From positions 1 through 41,638 of the forward strand of contig JACCER010000026.1 in assembly GCA_013416445.1 (NCBI GenBank): a DNA stretch of 41,638 nucleotides. The letters are read 5' to 3'. Below the pieces are notes generated by a model. It was not told where the DNA came from, did no database searches, and saw only the letters and a list, made by a program, of their open reading frames with translations. Shown in pieces: positions 7,346-16,800 of the stretch (position 1 is the stretch's first letter; every line of letters starts with the position of its first letter). The translations under genes were made by a program, and so were the position numbers. This stretch comes from Alcaligenaceae bacterium. Lineage in GTDB: Bacteria > Pseudomonadota > Gammaproteobacteria > Burkholderiales > Burkholderiaceae_B.

Positions 7346-8584
7346 TTACTTCTCGACCAGGTTGGCGCCTGCCTTGGCGGGCACGCTGTTGGCCTGCATT
7401 TTCTGCTCAATTTCTTCGCGGTGCACGTCATGTGTGACAAAGCCTGATACGTTATCGGGCATGGCCAGGCGTTCAGGGTCTTCGAGCGTTTTGCGTATAT
7501 CTTGCAAGCCGCTTTTCCAGTGGTCACGCATGGTGGCCAGCCCGAACTGGAAGTCTTTATAGTGCTGTTCGTAAGGCTGGTTGCGGTAAATCAGGTGGAT
7601 GACGTTATAGCGTTTACTGCACGCGATGTCTTGCGCCAGTTGGCAGTACGTGTTGCTGGCGCGCGTCTCGGGTGGAATATCGTCGAGCATGCGCTGCAAA
7701 ATATGGCGCAGGTGCTGGCGCCAACGTAATTGTTCGGTAATCAGGCGTGTACGGCTGGAATATTGAATTTCCTTGATGCGGTCAGAGACTTCGCTCATGT
7801 TGGAAGGTACTGCGCCGCGCGCGCTCCATAAGTCGACCTGGAAAGTCAGGGTGTCGCGCAAGGGCCTGGATTCCAGCACATAGGCCAATGGCGTGTTCGA
7901 TACCAGGCCACCGTCCCAGTAGTACTCGCCATCGATTTCCACAGCGGCAAAGGCAGGCGGCAAGGCGCCGGACGCCATGAAGTGCTCGGGGCGCAGTGTA
8001 ATCTTGGCATTGTCGAAATAAACGAAGTTGCCCGTGCGCACGTTGACGGCGCCCACCGACACCTGATGCTGGCCTGAATTGATGCGGTCAAAGTCGCATA
8101 GGCGTTCAAGGGTGCTTTTCAGTGCGGAAGTATCGTAGTAGCTGGCGGCTTTTGGATTGCCCGGCGTTATTTGCGGAGCAGGCGGAAAGCGTGGGGAAAA
8201 GAAGCCTTTCTGACCATCTATGATGGCGCTGGCGGCATGCCAGGCGCTGATGGACTGGCGTACCGTATCGTTCAGGTTGAATAACGACTGCTCGACAAAT
8301 GGGGGCAGGGTGAAGCCGGAATTGGTCTGGCAGATGGTTTCCCAGAATTCGGTGAGGCGAGCCATGCGTTTTTCAGGCGGATTGCCAGCAATGATGGCCG
8401 TGTTGAGTGCCCCGATCGATATCCCTGCGAGGCAGGTCGGTTCAATGCCGGCTTCGTGCAGGCCTTCGTAGACTCCAGCCTGGTAAGCGCCCAGGGCTCC
8501 GCCCCCTTGCAGTACCAGGGCAATGGTTTCATAAGGGGGAAGACTGGCAGTTGCGCTGGTGGGCAGCTGGATTTGGTCGCGCAT
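7346..8584 (-). CDS. Patatin-like phospholipase with C-terminal DUF3734-like region
   Basis: A 412-residue protein. The patatin core is clear: the oxyanion glycine-rich loop LQGGGALGAYQAGVYEG at about residues 24-40, the nucleophile elbow GISIGALN with Ser at about 57, and the Asp of the catalytic dyad in the DGGLVSNTPL motif around residue 215. The C-terminal 130 residues, with IKEIQYSSRTRLITEQLRWR and VIHLIYRN, fit the DUF3734 extension often found on bacterial patatins. No signal peptide is visible, so it is probably cytosolic or membrane associated and hydrolyses acyl chains from lipids. It stands alone on the minus strand. The physiological substrate is unknown. Confidence 0.88.
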   Translation of the reverse strand: MRDQIQLPTSATASLPPYETIALVLQGGGALGAYQAGVYEGLHEAGIEPTCLAGISIGALNTAIIAGNPPEKRMARLTEFWETICQTNSGFTLPPFVEQSLFNLNDTVRQSISAWHAASAIIDGQKGFFSPRFPPAPQITPGNPKAASYYDTSALKSTLERLCDFDRINSGQHQVSVGAVNVRTGNFVYFDNAKITLRPEHFMASGALPPAFAAVEIDGEYYWDGGLVSNTPLAYVLESRPLRDTLTFQVDLWSARGAVPSNMSEVSDRIKEIQYSSRTRLITEQLRWRQHLRHILQRMLDDIPPETRASNTYCQLAQDIACSKRYNVIHLIYRNQPYEQHYKDFQFGLATMRDHWKSGLQDIRKTLEDPERLAMPDNVSGFVTHDVHREEIEQKMQANSVPAKAGANLVEK

Positions 8585-8719
8585 GATTTTCTGTACTCCT
8601 GAATGTTGCTTGTATTACACGATACCACTGCGCTGACTGGCTAGGGTTGTTCAGTGTCGACTTACGCACTTGGCTGTGCAAATCGGGCCTACGGCATGCG
8701 ATTTGGCGGTTCAGGAAGC

Positions 8720-9610
8720 TTAGCTGTTTTCAGCAAACAGGCTGAGCACAAATGCGTCTATCAGGGCGCCGCGGTAGCGAGACTTATGCAGCACCAATGA
8801 TAAACGCCGGTGCAGATTTAAAAAAGGAGTATGAAGAATTTTCAGGCGCCCCACGGCAACAGCGTCCTGGGTAGCAGCCTGCGGCAGGCAGGCTATGCCC
8901 AGGCCGGCAATGACGGCTTGCTTGATGGCTTCCACTTGGCCCAGCTCGAGAAGTATCCGTCCGGGCGGCAAAGACGTCAGTGCTTGTTCAGCCATCACGC
9001 GCATGGCTGAACCGCGTTCACGCAGTATCCATTGGGCGTCTTTGAAATGCCGGGTTTTCAGGTCGGTGTGCTGCGCCAGTGGATGCGATGGCGCAGCGCA
9101 AACCACCAGGGCGTCGTCGCGCCATGCAATGATGTCGAGCAAGGCATGATTGACCGGGCCTTCTACGCAGCCCACATCGATGCGGTGCTCCAGCAGGCTG
9201 GAGGCAATTCTTGCGGTATTTTCCACGCTGACTTGCAACGATACCTGTGGATGTTGTGCTACGAATGGCCCCAGCAGTTCTCCCACCAGATAGTTGCCTA
9301 TGGTGTTGCTGGCGCCTACGCGCAGTTCGCCAGTAAGCTGTTGAGGCTGTTCACCGGTCTGGCGCAGCATTTCGTGTATGCGTTCAATGACTTCCTGGGC
9401 CATGGGCAAGAGTTCTTTGCCGCGCAGGCTCAGGTGCAGACGACCACGCTCGCGATCGAATAATCGGGTATTGAGTTGCCGTTCGAGTTCGGCCAGCGCC
9501 ATGCTGACAGCCGGTTGCGTAACAAACAAGCGTTCCGCGGCCGCACCGACCGTACCAGTAGCGGCAATGCTGACGAACACTTCAAGTTGGCGCACGCTGA
9601 TTCCAAGCAT
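8720..9610 (-). CDS. LysR-family regulator, YeiE-like by context
   Basis: A 296-residue LysR-type regulator. The N-terminal winged helix-turn-helix is typical (RQLEVFVSIAATGTVGAAAERLFVTQPAVSMALAELE, about residues 7-41), followed by a linker helix and a periplasmic-binding-protein-like effector domain (ELRVGASNTIGNYLVGELLGPF from about residue 93). It is transcribed away from a YeiH-family membrane protein, the same divergent pairing as yeiE/yeiH in enterobacteria, where YeiE responds to sulfite. That makes a sulfur oxyanion a reasonable effector, but the ligand is inference. The AT-rich gap of about 100 bases should hold the binding site. Confidence 0.85.
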   Translation of the reverse strand: MLGISVRQLEVFVSIAATGTVGAAAERLFVTQPAVSMALAELERQLNTRLFDRERGRLHLSLRGKELLPMAQEVIERIHEMLRQTGEQPQQLTGELRVGASNTIGNYLVGELLGPFVAQHPQVSLQVSVENTARIASSLLEHRIDVGCVEGPVNHALLDIIAWRDDALVVCAAPSHPLAQHTDLKTRHFKDAQWILRERGSAMRVMAEQALTSLPPGRILLELGQVEAIKQAVIAGLGIACLPQAATQDAVAVGRLKILHTPFLNLHRRLSLVLHKSRYRGALIDAFVLSLFAENS

Positions 9611-9708
9611 CAGTAAATTTTATACCTTCAATAAATATTTGTGAATTAATTTATTATAAGGCTGTGCTTAAAATAACTTCAGGTTATTTACTAAATAAGG
9701 TACGGCAC
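9611..9708. promoter_or_regulatory. Divergent control region between LysR and YeiH genes
   Basis: This AT-rich stretch is much poorer in G and C than its flanks and contains AATAAATATTTGTGAATTAA and AAATAACTTCAGGTTATTT. The second contains an inverted repeat AAATAAC/GTTATTT with a central TTCAG, a shape a LysR protein could bind. No experiment-based consensus can be matched. Confidence 0.4.
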
Positions 9709-10794
9709 ATGCCTGTAACTGTTTCAGCCCCCTTGTCTTCATCAGCCGGCACTGCGGCGGCTCGTGGATATTTGCGCGGCAAGTCTCGCCAACATGCAGA
9801 GCCGGGTGTGCCCTCGCTGTGGTACGGGCTTGCACTGGCCGTGGCGGTGGGGGCCTGCGCCATGCTGCTGGGTCGCTGGTTTCCTATTGTGGGCGGGCCG
9901 GTATTTGGCATAGTGCTGGGCATGGCCATACGCAATATTGTTGGCGTGGGGCCGGTGTTCAGGCCGGGGCTGCAATTTGCTTCCAAGCAGGTGTTGCAGT
10001 GGTCCATTATTGCCTTGGGTTTTGGCCTGAGCATTCAGCAAGTGGCAAAAACCGGCATGGAGTCGTTATCGGTGACTCTGGTCACCATTGTGGTGGCTTT
10101 CGGGGCCGCTTATTTTCTAGGAAAATGGCTGAAAATCCCGTCCCGGCTCAAGGTGTTGATAGGCGTGGGAACAGCTATCTGCGGTGGGTCGGCGATTGCG
10201 GCGGTGGCTCCCATCATCAAGCCCGACGATCATGAAACCGCTTTTGCCATTACCACCATTTTCATTTTCAACATTATCGCCGTCTTGCTGTTTCCGTTGA
10301 TGGGGCACTGGCTGGCCATGTCGGATATGGGGTTTGGCATGTGGGCGGGCACGGCCATCAACGATACGTCATCAGTCGTTGCGGCGGGCTATAGCTATAG
10401 CCAGGCGGCGGGCGATTACGCCACCATCGTCAAGCTGACGCGCGCCACCTTGATTATCCCAATTTGTTTGGGGCTGGTCGCCATCGAGGCCTGGCGCAAC
10501 AAGCAGCAGAGAGGCGGCCGCTTCAGCCTGGCGCGCATCTTTCCCTGGTTCATATTGTGGTTCCTGGTGGCTTCGGCCATACGCTCCAGTGGCCTGGTTC
10601 CTGCTGTATTAGACCTGCCCTTGCAGTGGCTGGCTCAGTTTCTGATTGTGCTCGCCCTGAGCGCCATTGGCCTGTCGTCTGATTTGCGGCGCATGCTTAC
10701 GGCGGGTGTCCGGCCCGTGTTGCTGGGCCTGGGGGTATGGGTGGCGGTATGCGCAAGCAGCCTGGCAGTGCAGCATTTGATGGGCAACTGGTAA
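9709..10794 (+). CDS. YeiH-family putative sulfate/sulfite exporter
   Basis: A 361-residue membrane protein with about ten hydrophobic segments and the YeiH (UPF0324) signatures: GPVFGIVLGMAIRN, ALGFGLSIQQV, LIGVGTAICGGSAIAAVAP and GTAINDTSSVVAAGYSYS. Members are annotated as putative sulfate exporters and are often linked to sulfur-oxyanion metabolism, though direct transport data are few. The ATG at 9709 has AAGG about ten bases upstream and is preferred to a GTG at 9664. It is divergent from a LysR gene. The neighbouring locus also suggests sulfur chemistry (persulfide dioxygenase-like enzyme), so export of sulfite formed there is an attractive idea. Confidence 0.85.
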   Translation: MPVTVSAPLSSSAGTAAARGYLRGKSRQHAEPGVPSLWYGLALAVAVGACAMLLGRWFPIVGGPVFGIVLGMAIRNIVGVGPVFRPGLQFASKQVLQWSIIALGFGLSIQQVAKTGMESLSVTLVTIVVAFGAAYFLGKWLKIPSRLKVLIGVGTAICGGSAIAAVAPIIKPDDHETAFAITTIFIFNIIAVLLFPLMGHWLAMSDMGFGMWAGTAINDTSSVVAAGYSYSQAAGDYATIVKLTRATLIIPICLGLVAIEAWRNKQQRGGRFSLARIFPWFILWFLVASAIRSSGLVPAVLDLPLQWLAQFLIVLALSAIGLSSDLRRMLTAGVRPVLLGLGVWVAVCASSLAVQHLMGNW

Positions 10795-10845
10795 AGACAA
10801 GAAGGTGGTTACGCCACGGGCGCGTAAGTTGATGTCATGACAAGC

Positions 10846-11226
10846 TTACACAAACCACGATGCAGGGCTTTTGTTAAGCGCGATACCGACAATGTAGAAG
10901 AAGATGGCAATGGCAATGATGGCCGCGACACCACGTGTTTTGGCTGTTTTGCCGCGCTTGATGGCAATGGTGCCAACGCCAATGTAAACGACCAGCAGTA
11001 CCATCTTGGTGAGCACCCATGGTTGCATGCCGGCGGCACCCAGCATGACTGACAAGGTAACGCCACAAACAAGCAGGACAGTATCGACGATATGAGGCGT
11101 AATCTTGACCACGCGCCGTTGCAGCAGGCCGGATCCGGTCACCGACCAGTAGGCGCGTATGATAAAAAACAGTATGCTCAGCGTAGCGGCTGTCGTGTGC
11201 AGATGTTTGATGGCTAGGTAGTTCAT
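10846..11226 (-). CDS. SirB2-family membrane protein
   Basis: A 126-residue protein with four predicted membrane helices. MNYLAIKHLHTTAATLSILFF and the following RAYW match the SirB family start, with a conserved His pair early on; PHIVDTVLLVCGV and KRGKTAKTRGVA are further family features. The start at 11226 is chosen over a longer frame because the upstream residues are cysteine-rich and polar and do not resemble the family. SirB proteins are named for an old link to invasion gene expression, and their molecular role is not established. It follows the MBL hydrolase gene on the same strand but is separated by about 160 bases containing a palindromic repeat, so operon membership is uncertain. 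Confidence 0.75.
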   Translation of the reverse strand: MNYLAIKHLHTTAATLSILFFIIRAYWSVTGSGLLQRRVVKITPHIVDTVLLVCGVTLSVMLGAAGMQPWVLTKMVLLVVYIGVGTIAIKRGKTAKTRGVAAIIAIAIFFYIVGIALNKSPASWFV

Positions 11227-11281
11227 GTTTACGGAGTCAGGTGCCTGTTGAGAATAAAAGAGATAAACAGGATTGTAGACC

Positions 11282-11320
11282 GTAGGTCGAATTAGCGCCG
11301 TCAGGCACGTAATCCGACAC
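11282..11320. repeat. Degenerate palindromic intergenic repeat, copy 1
   Basis: GTAGGTCGAATTA at the left pairs imperfectly with TAATCCGAC at the right around a GC-rich centre. It belongs to the same set as those at 19222, 24151, 29403 and 33941. Confidence 0.55.
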
Positions 11321-11385
11321 CCGCAGTCCGAGCACACCCCGACCTCTCGCTTAGGCAAGCGCCATTAAGGCTGAAGTTAACGTAT

Positions 11386-12252
11386 TTACAGCTGATTCAA
11401 CGGGATTTTCAAATAGCGTACGCCATTGCCTTCGGGTTCTGGGTAGCGGCCAGCGCGAATATTGACTTGTATGGCGGGCAGCATCAACGCCGGCATGGAT
11501 AGCGTTTGGTCGCGTGCCTTGCGCATGGCAATGAAACTGGCGGCGTCGATGCCGTCGTGCACATGGATATTGCTTTTGCGTTGCTCTCCGATGGTGATGC
11601 TGGATTGGGGCTCTCGGTATTCCGGCGGGTAATCGTGGCACAGGTAAAGGCGAGTGTCGTCGCCCATGCCAAGAATTTTCTGTATCGATGTGAACAACTG
11701 TTGGGCATCGCCCTCAGGAAAGTCACAGCGTGCCGTACCAACATCTGGCATGAATAAGGTATCACCAATAAAAATACCTAATCCTTCCACGCGATATGCC
11801 ATGTCAGCAGGAGTGTGCCCAGGCACGTGCAGGGCGGTAACACTGATGTCGCCGATGGAAAACACCTCGCCATCATGCAGCAGATAGTCGAATTGCGAAC
11901 CGTTAGGAATGACTTTGTGTTCAAGATTGAAGATATTGCTGAAAACCTGTTGAACCTGTGTGATTTGTTCGCCTATGGCGATTTTGCCTCCTAGTTGCGT
12001 CTTCAGATAGGCCGCCGCCGACAAGTGATCGGCATGAGCGTGGGTTTCCAGTATCCATTGCACCTGAAGCTGGTTTTTTTCGACGTAGTCGATGATGCGG
12101 TCGGCCGATGTGGTAATGATGCGGCCCGATGCGGCCTTGTAATCAAGTACCGAATCAATGATGGCGCAAGCTGGGTTGCCATTCTGATGCACGACATAGG
12201 AAAACGTGGATGTTTTGGGATCAAAAAAAGTTTCTGCTCGAGGAGACGGCAT
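11386..12252 (-). CDS. MBL-fold hydrolase, persulfide dioxygenase / Blh-like
   Basis: A 288-residue metallo-beta-lactamase-fold protein. The metal site motif THAHADHLS lies at about residues 69-77, followed by HVPGHTPAD, FIGDTLFMPDVGTARCDFPEG and LYLCHDYPP. This set and the C-terminal RAGRYPEPEGNGVRYLKIPLN are those of the ETHE1/Blh group, which oxidise glutathione persulfide to sulfite with one iron, or are close relatives. The start at 12252 is chosen because AAGGAAG lies about ten bases upstream. A longer open frame upstream overlaps the ArsR gene and is spurious. It follows the ArsR gene by about ten bases, so the pair forms an operon. Substrate is inferred from family; no rhodanese domain is fused. 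Confidence 0.85.
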   Translation of the reverse strand: MPSPRAETFFDPKTSTFSYVVHQNGNPACAIIDSVLDYKAASGRIITTSADRIIDYVEKNQLQVQWILETHAHADHLSAAAYLKTQLGGKIAIGEQITQVQQVFSNIFNLEHKVIPNGSQFDYLLHDGEVFSIGDISVTALHVPGHTPADMAYRVEGLGIFIGDTLFMPDVGTARCDFPEGDAQQLFTSIQKILGMGDDTRLYLCHDYPPEYREPQSSITIGEQRKSNIHVHDGIDAASFIAMRKARDQTLSMPALMLPAIQVNIRAGRYPEPEGNGVRYLKIPLNQL

Positions 12253-12262
12253 GACGACTTCC

Positions 12263-12682
12263 TTACGGTTTTTTGTCTTGGCCAGATGTGTTCTTTGTAT
12301 GCATGCCCGTTTGGGAAAATGCCTTGCCCTTGTGGGCCGTGATTTCCAGTTGCCTGGCGATGTTGCCGCAAACCAAGTCGCATAAGGCATAGACGGATTC
12401 GTCGGCCATGCGGTAATACACTGAAGTGCCGCGCCCCTCGCGGACGACCAAGCCGTGCTTGTTAAGTATGGACAGATGCCTGGATATGTTTGCCGCAGTG
12501 TAGTCGCAGAGCTGAGCCAGCTCACCTACATTGCGTTCGCCATCGCGCAGCAGGCTCAGGATATGGAGCCGAGTCGGTTCAGATAGCGCGCGAAAATAGG
12601 CGGCTACCTGATCCAGCGCCTCGACGGGTAGATTATTCATATTGATGACTTTGGGGTTCATGACATGCCTATTGTGAAGCAT
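12263..12682 (-). CDS. ArsR/SmtB-family repressor with three cysteines
   Basis: A 139-residue winged-helix repressor. The family core is FRALSEPTRLHILSLLRDGER followed by the recognition helix CDYTAANISRHLSILNKHGLV and the wing REGRGTSVYYRM. Cys occurs only at about 59, 101 and 105 (QLCDYT and ALCDLVCG), a layout that could form a thiol switch or metal site between the DNA-binding helix and the C-terminal helix. It is not the Cys spacing of Xylella BigR, so I avoid that name. The adjacent persulfide dioxygenase-like gene suggests sensing of sulfide or sulfane sulfur; a metal ligand is the alternative. The start could also be 12661 or 12640. It faces the RND operon across a 30-bp dyad. Confidence 0.85.
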   Translation of the reverse strand: MLHNRHVMNPKVINMNNLPVEALDQVAAYFRALSEPTRLHILSLLRDGERNVGELAQLCDYTAANISRHLSILNKHGLVVREGRGTSVYYRMADESVYALCDLVCGNIARQLEITAHKGKAFSQTGMHTKNTSGQDKKP

Positions 12683-12710
12683 GTGGAATCTGACGTAAAC
12701 CCTGTTTTGT

Positions 12711-12740
12711 TATTTAGCTAATTGATTAATTAACCAAATA
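12711..12740. promoter_or_regulatory. 30-bp imperfect dyad, likely ArsR operator between divergent operons
   Basis: Twelve of fifteen base pairs are symmetrical around the centre. The arms begin TATTT and end AAATA, with TAATT/AATTA inside. It lies about 30 bases before the ArsR gene and about 90 bases before the RND adaptor gene, so one site could control both operons. Confidence 0.65.
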
Positions 12741-12826
12741 GCTTCATAATCCTGCAAGAATAAGCTGCAAGGGCGGCGCACGACCATATTGGTTTTTGAT
12801 ATCTCAGGGTAATGACGGAGGGGTGA

Positions 12827-13864
12827 ATGCGGCGGCGATATGTGTTTGGGTTGTTGATGTTGGCGACAGTGCCATGGAATGTCTCGTTGGCGCAAGCGGT
12901 GGGGCAATCATTGTCTGTCTCGACGGTGCAGCGTCTGAATGTGCCGGTGCGCGCCGGCTTCGACGGCACAGTTGAAGCCGTGCGTCGTACCGTTATTGCA
13001 CCTCAAGTTGCGGGCGCCGTCATTGCCCTGGCAGTGAGAGAGGGCGATGCGGTCAGGCAGGGGCAGGTGTTGCTGCGTATCGACTCAACTGCTTCTGATC
13101 AGGCGGCGGCAGCCAGCCAGGCCCAAGTGCAAGTTGCCCAGTCAGTGCTCAATGTTGCAGCCAAAGAGCTCAAGCGGCAGCGGCAACTGCATCATAAACA
13201 GTACATCAGCGACGCCGCACTAGAGCGCGCCCAGGCTCAGTACCAGGCTTCGTCGGCCACGCTCGAGGCGCAGCTTGCCCAGGCAGCGGGTGCTGGTACG
13301 CAGTCAGATTTTCATCTGATTCGAGCGCCTTACGACGGCATTGTTTCCGGGCTTGCCGTGGCCTTGGGCGACATGGCCATGCCGGGCCGTCCACTACTCG
13401 AACTCTACGATCCGGCACACTTGCGCGTGGCGGTCGCCGTGGCCCAAAGTGCTATCGACGCCAGCCTGCTCGAAGCGCAGGTCGAAATTGAACTGGCCGG
13501 ACAGCCGCCGCGCAGGCTGGTTCCGGTTGGCACACGCCTGCTTCCGGTCATGGATACGGGCACCCATACCGCCCGCATCCATTTAGCCTTGCCTTTCGGC
13601 ATTCAGGCCGTGGCGCCTGGCATGTTTGCCAAGGTGTGGTTGCCGGTGCCTGCGGTGGCGGGTAGTGGCTTGTATGTACCTGCGCGCGCCGTTGTCATTC
13701 GCGCGGAACTGGCCGGCGTCTATGTGATCGGGCCTGATGGGGCTCCAAGACTGCGGCAGGTTCGCCTGGGGCCGGCTTATGGTGACAAGATTGAGGTCTT
13801 GTCTGGTCTTGATTACGGTGAACGTGTGGCGCTCGACCCGCAAGCAGCCGCCAGATTGCACTGA
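12827..13864 (+). CDS. RND efflux periplasmic adaptor (HlyD/AcrA family)
   Basis: A 345-residue adaptor. The signal peptide covers about residues 1-23 (cleavage near SLAQA). VRRTVIAPQVAGAVIALAVREGDAV and FHLIRAPYDGIVSGLAVALGDMAMPG are the two halves of the lipoyl domain, separated by a short alpha hairpin (about residues 90-160). The beta-barrel and membrane-proximal parts follow. It is shorter than AcrA (about 397 residues) and has no lipobox. GGAGGGG precedes the ATG. The RND permease begins eight bases after its stop, so they are co-transcribed. The ArsR/MBL operon is divergent, and a common operator suggests that the pump responds to the same signal. Confidence 0.88.
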   Translation: MRRRYVFGLLMLATVPWNVSLAQAVGQSLSVSTVQRLNVPVRAGFDGTVEAVRRTVIAPQVAGAVIALAVREGDAVRQGQVLLRIDSTASDQAAAASQAQVQVAQSVLNVAAKELKRQRQLHHKQYISDAALERAQAQYQASSATLEAQLAQAAGAGTQSDFHLIRAPYDGIVSGLAVALGDMAMPGRPLLELYDPAHLRVAVAVAQSAIDASLLEAQVEIELAGQPPRRLVPVGTRLLPVMDTGTHTARIHLALPFGIQAVAPGMFAKVWLPVPAVAGSGLYVPARAVVIRAELAGVYVIGPDGAPRLRQVRLGPAYGDKIEVLSGLDYGERVALDPQAAARLH

Positions 13865-13872
13865 GGGCGGGC

Positions 13873-16800
13873 ATGCATAAGTCACTAGGTATTTCCGGCC
13901 GCATCGCAGCCAACTTTCAATCGGCGCAAATTACCCCATTGCTGGCTCTGGCGCTTTTGCTGCTTGGCCTGTTCGCTGTACTGGTCACCCCTCGCGAAGA
14001 AGAGCCGCAAATCAATGTCACGATGGCCAATGTCCTGATCCCGTTTCCTGGTGCATCGGTGCGCGACGTCGAGCACATGGTGGCAACGCCTGCTGAACAG
14101 GTGTTGTCGCAAATGGTCGGGGTCGAACATGTCATGTCGCTGTCACGCCCGGGCATGGCGGTCATGACGGTGCAGTTCAAGGTGGGTGTGCCAAGAACCG
14201 AGGCCTTGGTGCAACTGTACGACACCATACACTCGCATGCCGACTGGCTGCCTGCCGGGCTGGGTGTGGGGCAGCCCTTGATCAAGCCCAAGGGTATCGA
14301 CGATGTTCCCATCGTCACGCTGACGCTTTACAGTAAAAACCCGGATATCGGCGCCTATGATCTGGAGCGTATCGCCTATAGCATCGAGCTCGACCTGAAG
14401 CGTGTTCCCGGTACGCGTGAAGTCGCCACCATCGGCGGCCCTGGGCGCGCCGTACTGGTCGATATCGACCACGCGCGCATGGCCGGCTTCGGGCTAAGCG
14501 TGCAAGACCTGCGCATGGCCTTGCAGTCAGCCAATTTGGGCGCGCCGTCAGGCGAGCTCTTGCGTGAGAACCAGTCGGTGGCGCTGGAATCAGGGCTGTT
14601 TCTGCAAAGCGCTCAAGAAGTTGCAGAACTGCTGGTGGGGGTGCAGGGGGGACGGCCCGTATTCCTGCAAGATGTCGCAACGGTTCGCGATGGCCCGCCG
14701 TTGCCTTCGCGCTATGTATGGCACGGTGTGGCGGGCGGGCAGAGGGGCGAATATCCCGCCGTCAGCATGGTTATTACGAAAAAGCCCGGTGAAAATGCCA
14801 TCGCGGTTTCCAGAGCCATCATGCAAAGGGTGGCTGAGCTGGAAAACACCCTGATTCCACCCGATATCAGTGTGGCGGAAACCCGTAACTATGGTGCAAC
14901 GGCCAACGATAAAGCCGAAAAACTGATACAGAAACTGCTTTTTGCGACACTGTCGGTGGTCTTGCTGGTATTCGTGGCGCTGGGCAGGCGCGAGGCGGCC
15001 ATTGTGGGCGTCACGGTCGGACTGACGCTGGCGGCAACCCTGTTTGCCTCATGGGCCTGGGGCTTTACCCTGAATCGGGTGTCGCTGTTTGCCCTGATAT
15101 TTTCCATAGGAATTTTGGTTGACGACGCCATTGTCGTCATCGAAAACATCCATCGGCACCAGCAGTTGTCGCCTGGGCAACTGCTGGCCCAGGTCATTCC
15201 CGGCGCGGTCGATGAAGTGGGCGGCCCAACCATACTGGCTACTTTTACCGTGATCGCTGCGTTGTTGCCCATGGCTTTCGTAACCGGGTTGATGGGGCCT
15301 TACATGAGCCCCATTCCCATCAACGCCAGCATGGGCATGCTCTTGTCTCTGGGGATTGCCTTCACGCTGACACCCTGGCTGGCGCGCTTATGGATGAAAA
15401 ACAGTCATGGCGTGGGCGCCAATCAGCCTTCATCCCGGCTGTCTTCGTGGTTGGCGTCGTTTTTCCAGCGATTATTCCAGCCTTTTCTTGATGACAGGCG
15501 CGGTCGACGCAACCGGCGTCTATTGAGCCTGGCCGTGGCGTTTGTCATTGCCTTGTCTTTGCTGCTGCCGGTGGCGGGCCTGGTGCAACTGAAAATGTTG
15601 CCCTTTGACAACAAGTCTGAATTCCAGGTGGTGGTCGATATGCCTGTGGGCACCCCCGTCGAGAAAACCGCCGCTGTTTTGCGCGAGCTGGGGGGTTATC
15701 TGGCTGCCGCTCCTGAAGTGCTTAATTACCAGGCCTATGCCGGTACCGCCGCGCCTATTAATTTCAATGGCCTGCTGCGGCAATACTATCTGCGTACGGG
15801 CGGCGAGGTTGGCGACATCCAGGTCAACCTGGTCGATAAAAGCCAGCGCAACAGCCAAAGCCACGCTATCGCCATGCGCATGCGTCCCGCCTTGCAGGAA
15901 ATTGGGCAGCGCTTTGGCGCCAATGTGAAAGTGGTGGAAGTGCCACCAGGGCCGCCGGTGCTTGCTCCCATTGTTGCGGAAGTGTACGGCCCCGATGCCC
16001 AAGGCCGGCGCCAGGTCGCCAAGGCGCTGCGGTCGGTTTTCGAGCGCACGGCCGGCATGGTCGATATCGATGACAGCAGCATCGCCGAGGCGCCTCGGCT
16101 ATTGCTGTTGGTCGATCGTCGCAAGGCGGCCCTGATTGGGATATCGCAGCAAGCCATAGTCCAGACCTTGCAGGCCGGGCTGGGCGGCGTAGCCGTGACC
16201 TACATGCATGATGGCGCCAAGTATCCAGTTCCCGCCATTGTGCAACTGCCTGGGGAACAGCACGGCAACCTCGACGCTTTGCTGCAACTTGCGGTGCGCG
16301 CGGCGGACGGCAGTCTGGTTCCCATCCGGGAGTTGGTGAGCATCAGCGACAGCAAGCGTGAAGAGCCTGTGCATCATAAAGACTTGCTGCCGGTTGTTTA
16401 TGTTACGGCCGACATGGCCGGGCGGGTCGATAGCCCCCTGTATGCCATGTTTAGCGCACGTGACGCGCTGGCTGGCATAGAGCCGCCGGGCGGAGGCCGT
16501 CTGGCCGAGCATTTCATCAGCCCGCCCCAGGATCCGCATCGCGAATATGCCATCAAATGGGCCGGCGAATGGCAGGTTACCTACGAGACCTTCCGCGATA
16601 TGGCTGCGGCCTATGCCGTGGGCCTGGTGCTGATCTACCTGCTGGTGGTGGCGCATTTTTCGTCTTACCTGACGCCGCTGATCATCATGGCGCCCATTCC
16701 GCTCACCATCATCGGTGTATTGCCTGGTCATGCCTTGCTTTCCACGCAATATACCGCAACGAGCATGATAGGCATGATTGCCCTGGCTGGCATCATCGTG

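Noticed and set aside
12263-12682. Naming the ArsR protein BigR or SqrR
   Set aside because: The Cys positions do not match the BigR/SqrR pair, so only family and context are claimed.
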